From the NCBI GenBank assembly GCA_033763635.1, contig JANRKG010000446.1, forward strand, positions 1 through 12,557: a DNA stretch of 12,557 bases, in the 5' to 3' direction. The translations under genes were made by a program, and so were the position numbers. Source of the DNA: JANRKG01 sp033763635 (GTDB lineage Bacteria; Cyanobacteriota; Cyanobacteriia; GCF-001939115). Of the stretch, positions 7,634 through 12,557 are shown one piece after another. Under the pieces are notes generated by a model. That model had not been told where the DNA came from and did not search any database. It saw nothing but the letters and a program-made list of their open reading frames with translations. The first letter of the stretch is position 1. The number at the start of each line of letters is the position of its first letter.

Positions 7634-7689
7634 GGTTGCGGCTTCGCTCAACCAGCACTCGCGCCCTTGAGCGCAGCCGAAGGGCAACC
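7634..7689. repeat. Imperfect palindromic repeat between convergent genes
   Basis: The left arm (7634-7651) and right arm (7667-7689) are inverted copies. GGTTGC pairs with GCAACC, and CGGCTTCGCTCAA pairs with TTGAGCGCAGCCG with one mismatch. The right arm has five extra bases that let it form its own hairpin (GCCCTT with AAGGGC). The left arm can do likewise (GGTTG with CAACC). It sits between the converging kinase and anti-sigma genes. It resembles dispersed REP or MITE-like repeats in cyanobacteria and may also act in transcription termination; no T-run follows. Confidence 0.6.
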
Positions 7690-7718
7690 CACAGATAAAC
7701 TCTTTTCTGGAAATTTCC

Positions 7719-8165
7719 TTAATACTGCTTGATAATCAGGAGGCAATTGCGATTATCTTCTGTACGTAGATAGGCCAGGGTATCAGCGATTCTCTGCATG
7801 ATTTTCAGCCCTCGACCGTGATCCGCATCGTTTTCTTCCAGTTCCGGCATTTCCTGTAACTTGCGGGCCAGATCAAAAGGTGAGCCATAATCCCAAATGC
7901 GAATCTCAATTCGTCTTTGAAAGCGAATCGCCTCCAGATCGATCGGCGTTTCAGTCGGCAAATTTTTGTGGGCATACTCTACTACATTGTCAAACCCTTC
8001 TTTAAGGGCCGTCTGACACTGCCACCAAACAGTTTTATCAAGCACAGGGGACTGGTTTAATCTCTCAAACCAGGCTAAAACTTCGCCTGAAGCGGTCGGA
8101 ACTGACTTGACTCGTAAGTGAATTTTCTGAAGAATCTGCGAGTCATTTGGCTCGATCGATGTCAT
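7719..8165 (-). CDS. RsbW-like anti-sigma factor / serine kinase (HATPase_c_2)
   Basis: A protein of 148 residues with the single GHKL ATPase fold of anti-sigma regulatory kinases. The N box is TALKEGFDNVVEYA at 52-65 (E56 and N60), the first glycine box is IWDYGSPFD at 90-98 (D92, G94), and the second is DADHGRGLKIM at 113-123. There is no HisKA domain, so it should phosphorylate a STAS antagonist on Ser/Thr or bind a sigma factor, as RsbW and SpoIIAB do. Which partner it uses cannot be seen, and no STAS or sigma gene is in the window. It is divergent from a PP2C phosphatase with a receiver domain, the usual opposing activity. ATG at 8165 has only a weak upstream purine stretch. The palindrome at 8177-8188 lies 11 bases upstream of this start. 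Confidence 0.87.
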   Translation of the reverse strand: MTSIEPNDSQILQKIHLRVKSVPTASGEVLAWFERLNQSPVLDKTVWWQCQTALKEGFDNVVEYAHKNLPTETPIDLEAIRFQRRIEIRIWDYGSPFDLARKLQEMPELEENDADHGRGLKIMQRIADTLAYLRTEDNRNCLLIIKQY

Positions 8166-8176
8166 ACCAGTTCTGT

Positions 8177-8188
8177 GTCATTGATGAC
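8177..8188. promoter_or_regulatory. Palindrome GTCATTGATGAC, operator candidate
   Basis: GTCAT and ATGAC are perfect inverted halves with TG in the centre. The site lies just upstream of the anti-sigma gene start and 3 bases from the 15-bp tandem repeat. Its position would let a bound regulator block that gene or act on both divergent genes. No regulator family was recognised from the half-site. Confidence 0.3.
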
Positions 8189-8190
8189 TA

Positions 8191-8220
8191 AGATTGTAAC
8201 TGCACAGATTGTAACTGCAC
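8191..8220. repeat. Perfect 15-bp tandem repeat, two copies
   Basis: AGATTGTAACTGCAC occurs at 8191-8205 and again without a gap at 8206-8220, with no mismatch. It lies in the 231-base region between the divergent anti-sigma and PP2C genes. A 15-bp period is about 1.5 helical turns. Directly repeated factor-binding sites or a recent small duplication are both possible. Confidence 0.75.
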
Positions 8221-8295
8221 ACAATTGCAATGAGATGCAGGATAAAGAGAGGGAGGGTAAGATCCTGGACAAGTAGAATTCCTCATTAAATTAAA

Positions 8296-8325
8296 TTTAA
8301 GAGTATTTCTCTCTTAGACTTTTTT
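8296..8325 (+). terminator. Stem-loop with T-run in the leader of the PP2C gene
   Basis: TAAGAG (8298-8303) pairs with CTCTTA (8311-8316) around a 7-base loop. One G-T pair and one further A-T pair extend the stem, and six T follow at 8320-8325. It lies about 70 bases upstream of the ATG at 8397, in sense orientation. It could be an attenuator if transcription starts upstream, or an accident of A+T-rich promoter DNA. Confidence 0.3.
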
Positions 8326-8396
8326 GTAAGTAAGAAAAAATACATTCAGCTCGTCAAGATTTTCTATGCGATCGTTTACTTCGATCTGCATTAATT

Positions 8397-9587
8397 ATGT
8401 TTCAAATCTTACTCATAGATGACAATTCAGTGAATCGCCTTCTGTTGTCCAAAACCTTACAGAAACAGGGGTATGAAGTTTATTCAGCCTGTGATGGAGA
8501 GGAAGGACTTGCTCAGGCACAGCACATTCGTCCGGCAATGATTATCTGTGATTGGATGATGCCCAAAATGGATGGGCTGGAGGTCTGCCGTCGGGTGAAG
8601 GCCGATCCTGACTTGTCTACCACTTTTTTTATTTTGCTCACCTCACGGGGAGGCGTTGAGGATCGGGTTCAGGGTCTCGATACAGGCGCGGATGATTTTC
8701 TGGCAAAACCTGTGGAGATGAATGAACTGAAAGCACGGGTGCGGGCCGGATTACGCATCCACCAACTGACACGAGACTTACAAGCCAAAAATCAAGCCCT
8801 GGCAGAATTAACCAGCACCCTGAAGGACCAGCGGCAAGCCCTGGAAGACGAACTGGTTGAAGCAGCGGACTATGTGCGATCGCTACTCCCCCCTCCGGTA
8901 AAAGGTGCCGTATCCATCACCCCCTGCTTCATGCCCTCTCGCCAACTGGGGGGTGATTGCTTTGACTACTTCTGGCTTGATCCTGACTTCCTGGCGATCT
9001 ACCTGCTAGACGTATCGGGGCATGGATTGGGAGCCGCTTTACTCTCTGTCTCCATGCTCAACCTGATGCGATCCCAGGCGCTTGATAATGTCAACTTCTA
9101 CCAACCTGCTCAGGTTCTCCAGGCATTGAACGACAGCTTCCAGATGGACGATCGCAATGATAAATACTTCACCCTCTGGTACGGGGTGTATAACCGAATT
9201 TCCCGCCAACTGACCTATGCCAGCGCGGGCCATCCTCCCGCTATCTTGTTATCTCAGGATTCCAACAAGTCCCTGAAAGCAACCCGATTGAAGGGGAAGG
9301 GACTCCCCATTGGGATGATACCGGATGTCCAGTATGGAAATGAGCGCTGTGAAATCAGTGAATCCAGTACCCTGTATGTGATTAGTGATGGAGTTTATGA
9401 AGTGGCCCAGAAGGATGGTCAGCTTTTAGGACTCGATCGCTTTATTGAGTTACTGCTGTGCCATTGTGAAATGCACCTTGAGAATTCCGCTCAGACATTG
9501 CCCCACATTCTGGAACATATTCAGGCCAATAGTCTCCGGGGTACTTTTGACGATGATTTCTCTATTTTGCAGATTGGATTTCGTTAG
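8397..9587 (+). CDS. Response regulator with PP2C/SpoIIE phosphatase domain (RsbU-like)
   Basis: A soluble protein of 396 residues. The receiver spans about 3-118, with acidic pocket D8 and D9, phosphoacceptor D52 in CDWMMP, T82 and K104. A helical, probably coiled-coil linker (about 119-162) ends in RSLLPPP, typical of stalked SpoIIE/RsbU-type phosphatases. The PP2C domain has its metal-binding acids: GGDCFDYF (D187), DVSGHG (D205), ISDGVYE (D331) and DDDFSIL near the end (D385-D387). It should remove phosphate from Ser/Thr of a STAS antagonist when its receiver is phosphorylated, opposing the RsbW-like kinase encoded divergently. Likely phosphodonors include the hybrid kinase encoded upstream; this is inference. 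ATG at 8397 directly precedes the receiver. No clear Shine-Dalgarno sequence is seen. Confidence 0.92.
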   Translation: MFQILLIDDNSVNRLLLSKTLQKQGYEVYSACDGEEGLAQAQHIRPAMIICDWMMPKMDGLEVCRRVKADPDLSTTFFILLTSRGGVEDRVQGLDTGADDFLAKPVEMNELKARVRAGLRIHQLTRDLQAKNQALAELTSTLKDQRQALEDELVEAADYVRSLLPPPVKGAVSITPCFMPSRQLGGDCFDYFWLDPDFLAIYLLDVSGHGLGAALLSVSMLNLMRSQALDNVNFYQPAQVLQALNDSFQMDDRNDKYFTLWYGVYNRISRQLTYASAGHPPAILLSQDSNKSLKATRLKGKGLPIGMIPDVQYGNERCEISESSTLYVISDGVYEVAQKDGQLLGLDRFIELLLCHCEMHLENSAQTLPHILEHIQANSLRGTFDDDFSILQIGFR

Positions 9588-9626
9588 AAGGCAGAAGGTA
9601 GAGGGCAGAAGGAGGGCAGAGGGTAA
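9588..9626. repeat. Degenerate heptanucleotide purine-rich repeat
   Basis: Starting right after the PP2C stop, units of 7 bases follow the pattern ARGGYAG: AAGGCAG, AAGGTAG, AGGGCAG, then a 4-base AAGG interruption, AGGGCAG and AGGGTAA. This resembles the short tandemly repeated repetitive (STRR) sequences known from cyanobacterial intergenic regions. The remaining gap to 9693 holds GTTTAAAC and a run of seven T, with no convincing stem. Confidence 0.6.
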
Positions 9627-9693
9627 ATGCTTACGAAACGATCGGTTTAAACGGTCACCTGTCCTGTTTTTTTCTTCGCCTACCACAGCGGTG

Positions 9694-10566
9694 TTATACC
9701 TGACCCCGTAACTGCTCCAATTCCTCTCGGACGGAGGGGGGAGCATATCCCAGGGTAAAGGCCCGTGAACTATCCAAACTGACATCAGGAGGACGGGGAG
9801 CTGCCATCTGCACATCGGCCTGTCGGCATGCCTGGAGACCCTCCCTCGGCAACGCCAGAACCTCCACCATCCGTTGCCCAAACTCATAACGGGAAATACG
9901 TTCTCGTCCTCCCAAATGCAACCGTCCCTGAGCCTTCTCCAAAGCCAGTAGTAGCCCCCGTGCTGCCGTCTTCGCCCCTACCGGAGTGCGAAACTCATCC
10001 ACAAAAAGCTTTAGTTCCTGACGATCGCGCAACATCTTCACAAACGGCTGGAGAAAACTGGGGGCGGTTTCCGCCACCCCAAACATCAACGGCATCCGGC
10101 ACACAGCGGTCTGGGGGTAGCGGGCCAGCATTTCCTCCTCGGCTTTGACCTTCTGTTCCCCATACAGATTTACAGGCGATACGGGGTCTGTTTCCCGATA
10201 GGGTGCATTCAATCCATCAAAGACTAGATCCGTTGAGGTAAATGCACAGGGAATTTCCCTGTCGGCACACAACCCCGCAATTTCCCGTGAAGCGACGACA
10301 TTAATGGTATAGGAAAGCTCAGGCTGGTTTTGGCAATCATTCGGCTTGGAGAGTGCCCCCAAGTGAACCACCCCCGCAGGTTGAACCTCCTGAAAAACCC
10401 GTCGCAGGTCGGCCTGATTCGTCAGATCCAATTGGATAGACTTGACTCCCGACATCTGAAAGGGTTTATGGAGATAGGTTCCATACACTTCCCAATTCGA
10501 TCGCGCCACTTCACAGAGATTCCATCCCAAAAATCCACTCGCCCCTGTCACCAGTAGCTTTTTCAT
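9694..10566 (-). CDS. SDR family sugar-nucleotide reductase (dTDP-4-dehydrorhamnose reductase/RmlD-like)
   Basis: An extended-SDR protein of 290 residues. The Rossmann motif TGASGFLG is at 7-14, VHLGALSKP at 67-75, the active-site region FTSTDLVFDG at 109-118, and the catalytic YGEQK at 135-139 (Y135, K139). The LVFDG and VSPVNLYGEQK pattern is that of the RmlD_sub_bind group, which reduces 4-keto sugar nucleotides or related substrates. The exact substrate is unknown, as no rhamnose pathway neighbour is visible. ATG at 10566 places the glycine motif at residue 7, as usual; a start at 10686 would add 40 residues overlapping the upstream gene in another frame and is rejected. The start overlaps the stop of the upstream membrane glycosyltransferase in ATGA, pointing to translational coupling and a shared role in glycan assembly. 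Confidence 0.88.
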   Translation of the reverse strand: MKKLLVTGASGFLGWNLCEVARSNWEVYGTYLHKPFQMSGVKSIQLDLTNQADLRRVFQEVQPAGVVHLGALSKPNDCQNQPELSYTINVVASREIAGLCADREIPCAFTSTDLVFDGLNAPYRETDPVSPVNLYGEQKVKAEEEMLARYPQTAVCRMPLMFGVAETAPSFLQPFVKMLRDRQELKLFVDEFRTPVGAKTAARGLLLALEKAQGRLHLGGRERISRYEFGQRMVEVLALPREGLQACRQADVQMAAPRPPDVSLDSSRAFTLGYAPPSVREELEQLRGQV

Positions 10567-12005
10567 CGCGCCGAATACTCCTGCTGATTTGAAGGTTGCA
10601 ACAATTGGAATAACAAAACCAGAATGGGAATCCCTACAACAACCGCCCCCTGAAGATACCCTGTGCCAATGAGCAAGTAGGAGCAACTGGCCGTGAAACT
10701 CGCTAGCAAGACGAGTGACCCAAATCGGCGGGCGTGGGGTTGGACAATGGCGATGGGTATCAGGACAGAGATGTACCAGGGCATGAGCCAGGGGGTGGCA
10801 AACAGCAGCAGCAGCAGCACCACCCAGCCCATTTCTAAAATAAACCGATCCTCCGAAGCTTTTGAGGCCATCATGAGTTTCAGGAGGGCAAAAAGATAGT
10901 AGCCTCCACAGACAACCAGCGTAACAAGCTGAAATTGAGCCACGATCGCTAATCGGGTAGGGATTGCTACCTGGGGAGACTGAAGCAAAAACAGGTGCAG
11001 AATGGCCTGTAAGGAGTTAATCGACTTACCCGCGACCCCCGGATTTAGTAGACTTTGCCATGCGGCGATCGTTGGCAGTAGGGTATGGGTCAGGGATGCG
11101 ATCGATCCCCCTATGATCACGAAGGCCAGTCCCAATCGCCCCCATTGCCCCCGTCGCAGCAGAAAAACGATGCCCAAAGGCAACCAGAGAATGGGAATCG
11201 TCTTCGCTAATACTCCTAACCACCCTGCCACCATTGCTGTCAAATATTGTCGTTGCTTGACACTGTAAATGAGCACCAACAGGGCAGTACAGACAAAGAC
11301 ATCCACATGGGCCGCTCCAATTTGTTCAAAGAGCAAGACAGGATTGACAACATAGGCCAGGGTTAAAGATTCTCGATCGTTCGATTCCTTCAGGATGTGC
11401 CAGACCAGTAACCCATTCCATAAGTGACTCAACAGGCAGAGGAACTTGAAGCCATAGACAGCCGCTAAAGGACTGAATGGCACCAGGGCCGCCGCCCCCA
11501 TGAAAAAAATTTGGGAGACAGGGCCGTAGGTTGAACTTTGGAACCAGCGCAGGAGAGGAGTCAGGATCGATGCAAAGTCTCCCGCACGGACAAGGTAGGG
11601 ATTGACTCCCTCTAACCCCATCAAGCCATAGTGGAGATACAGGTAAATATCTGTACTAATGGGATAGGTCAGAAAAGCGAGGATGAGAAAAATCAGGGAC
11701 TTGCGGACGACCGCAGCAAAGCCAGCACGGGGGAACGCACTGTAAAAAAATTTGAGGGGAATCTCTGAGGGGGAAGTGACCTTCGATCGCTTTAACCACC
11801 TTCCTACCCAGAGAAGATAAATGAGGTGGATGCCCAGGTAAGCCAGACCAAAGCGTAACCGCACCGGAAACGGAGGAGCCAGGGAAACGGCTTTCCCCTG
11901 AAGAGCCAGGTTAAAGCTTGCGTAACCATCCGTTAGCAATTCAAGGCACAGAATCACTGAGAGAACGAGGGCCGCAAACACAAGCGTCTGATAGATGACC
12001 TTCAT
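10563..12005 (-). CDS. GT-C type polytopic membrane glycosyltransferase (GT87/MptB-like)
   Basis: A protein of 480 residues with about 10-12 hydrophobic segments. The first extracytoplasmic loop carries YPISTDIYLYLHYG at 114-127, with D119 as candidate catalytic acid, followed by NPYL at 135-138 and YGP at 160-162. These are features of polyprenyl-phosphate-sugar-dependent GT-C enzymes such as the GT87 and MptA/MptB groups. It should sit in the plasma membrane and use a lipid-linked hexose; donor and acceptor are unknown. A late PWLMPWY motif also fits the group. ATG at 12005 is directly preceded by GAGGA, which is too close to be an ideal ribosome binding site. The gene follows the site-2 protease after 18 bases and overlaps the SDR gene by 4 bases, so the three probably form an operon. 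Confidence 0.78.
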   Translation of the reverse strand: MKVIYQTLVFAALVLSVILCLELLTDGYASFNLALQGKAVSLAPPFPVRLRFGLAYLGIHLIYLLWVGRWLKRSKVTSPSEIPLKFFYSAFPRAGFAAVVRKSLIFLILAFLTYPISTDIYLYLHYGLMGLEGVNPYLVRAGDFASILTPLLRWFQSSTYGPVSQIFFMGAAALVPFSPLAAVYGFKFLCLLSHLWNGLLVWHILKESNDRESLTLAYVVNPVLLFEQIGAAHVDVFVCTALLVLIYSVKQRQYLTAMVAGWLGVLAKTIPILWLPLGIVFLLRRGQWGRLGLAFVIIGGSIASLTHTLLPTIAAWQSLLNPGVAGKSINSLQAILHLFLLQSPQVAIPTRLAIVAQFQLVTLVVCGGYYLFALLKLMMASKASEDRFILEMGWVVLLLLLFATPWLMPWYISVLIPIAIVQPHARRFGSLVLLASFTASCSYLLIGTGYLQGAVVVGIPILVLLFQLLQPSNQQEYSAR

Positions 12006-12023
12006 TCCTCAAGCGACCTGCTT

Positions 12024-12557
12024 CTAGATCCCGATGCCCAAGCGGCCTGCCAGACTGGGAGTGAGCGGCAGTAGGGTGGTAATCATCAAAAACAAGGCTA
12101 ACAAAGCTAAGGCGGCCCGTGCGTCATCCGGCTCGACTAACTCGTTCAGACTGGGACGTTCCAGATCCCGTTGAAGCAACAGAATAATCACCGCCCAGTA
12201 CAAAGCCAGGGGATTTGCCAGGGCTGCGATCGCCAGTACCGCCAGGGTTGCCAGGGTCAGCCGTCCCGCTGTTTTGCGTCCGTAAATCGCCTGGATGATA
12301 CGTCCCCCGTCTAGCTGGCCCGCAGGCATCAAGTTCAGGGCAGTAATCACCAGGCCCAACCAACCCACGACGACGAGGGGATGGACATCGACGATCGCCC
12401 GTTGTAACTCTGGTCCCAGAACCACCCGCGCCAGAGTCCCTACCAAAATCGATCCTTGAAAGAACTCGGTCGGCACCTGAAACAAACTCCCCTGGTGGGA
12501 CAGGATCATCCCCACCAGCAGCAGCCCCAGCGACACCAGCCCCCCCGCAGCAGGTCC
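12024..12557 (-). CDS. Site-2 protease family (M50) membrane metalloprotease, C-terminal part
   Basis: The last 177 residues of a polytopic protein whose start lies beyond the right edge; the frame is open to base 12557. The visible start GPAAGGLVS resembles the segment before the second metal-ligand helix. NLMPAGQLDGGR, with Asn encoded at 12335-12333 and the metal-ligand Asp at 12311-12309, is the NxxPxxxLDG motif of M50 proteases. The HExxH motif would be upstream, outside the window. The tail RDLERPSLNELVEPDDAR, then a hydrophobic run ending LTPSLAGRLGIGI, is typical of the cyanobacterial and plastid EGY-like group, which cleaves proteins within the membrane. Substrate is unknown. An internal GTG at 12536 is not a real start, since the open frame and family conservation continue upstream. 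Confidence 0.85.
   Translation of the reverse strand, partial: GPAAGGLVSLGLLLVGMILSHQGSLFQVPTEFFQGSILVGTLARVVLGPELQRAIVDVHPLVVVGWLGLVITALNLMPAGQLDGGRIIQAIYGRKTAGRLTLATLAVLAIAALANPLALYWAVIILLLQRDLERPSLNELVEPDDARAALALLALFLMITTLLPLTPSLAGRLGIGI

Noticed and set aside
9640..9673. GTTTAAAC palindrome and seven-T run after the PP2C gene as a terminator
   Set aside because: No stem of useful length lies directly before the T-run.
9450..9887. Minus-strand frame spanning the end of the PP2C gene and the start of the SDR region
   Set aside because: It is antisense to one strong gene and out of frame with another, with no recognisable family features.
10567..10686. N-terminal extension of the SDR protein to a start at 10686
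   Set aside because: The added 40 residues overlap the upstream glycosyltransferase in another frame, and the Rossmann glycine motif is at its usual distance from ATG 10566.
12534..12536. GTG at 12536 as the start of the site-2 protease gene
   Set aside because: The frame continues to the window edge with conserved GPAAGGL, and the HExxH half of the family must lie upstream, so the gene is cut by the edge.
1..12557. CRISPR arrays, tRNA or rRNA genes, transposases, phage integration sites
   Set aside because: No regularly spaced repeats, cloverleaf-like segments, ribosomal RNA stretches or mobile-element genes were seen on either strand.

Overview
The window looks like chromosomal DNA of a cyanobacterium, probably a filamentous or Leptolyngbya-like lineage (the lineage is a guess). 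GCGATCGC (HIP1) octamers occur at 7250, 8876 and 12226 and CGATCG cores are common. Several proteins belong to cyanobacterial families: a DUF1830 protein, a DUF4079 membrane protein, an EGY/site-2-protease-like C-terminus, and a radical SAM protein of the type annotated in cyanobacteria as a photosystem II high light acclimation protein. No rRNA, tRNA, CRISPR array, transposase or phage gene was seen.

Layout. 1-1289 (minus) is the N-terminal part of the radical SAM/B12-binding-like protein, running off the left edge. It is divergent from a small DUF1830 gene (1586-1948, plus). An A+T-rich gap of 316 bases with palindromes leads to a DUF4079 four-helix membrane protein (2265-2702, plus), which converges on a TIGR04283-type glycosyltransferase (2713-3390, minus). 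A second, A+T-rich family 2 glycosyltransferase (3515-4369, plus) lies 29 bases upstream of a large hybrid histidine kinase (4399-7590, plus). A palindromic repeat separates that kinase from a convergent RsbW-like anti-sigma/serine kinase gene (7719-8165, minus). This is divergent from a response-regulator PP2C phosphatase of RsbU type (8397-9587, plus). The right end is a minus-strand operon-like cluster, in transcription order: site-2 protease C-terminus (12024-12557, cut by the edge), a GT-C type membrane glycosyltransferase (10563-12005), and an RmlD-like NAD(P) sugar reductase (9694-10566). The last two overlap in ATGA.

How the genes may work together. The centre of the window reads as a signalling module. 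The kinase has the order GAF, GAF, HisKA, HATPase, degenerate receiver, receiver, HPt. Its second GAF carries both the DXCF motif (C256) and the canonical Cys-His (C284, H285) of DXCF cyanobacteriochromes, so it is a candidate blue/green-type photoreceptor. Its terminal HPt needs a separate receiver, and the closest one in the window is the receiver of the PP2C phosphatase. That phosphatase is divergent from an RsbW-like kinase, which is the classical pairing of a partner switch. The inference is a light-controlled phosphorelay feeding a partner switch. The STAS antagonist is not in the window, and all links between the proteins are inferred from architecture and neighbourhood only.
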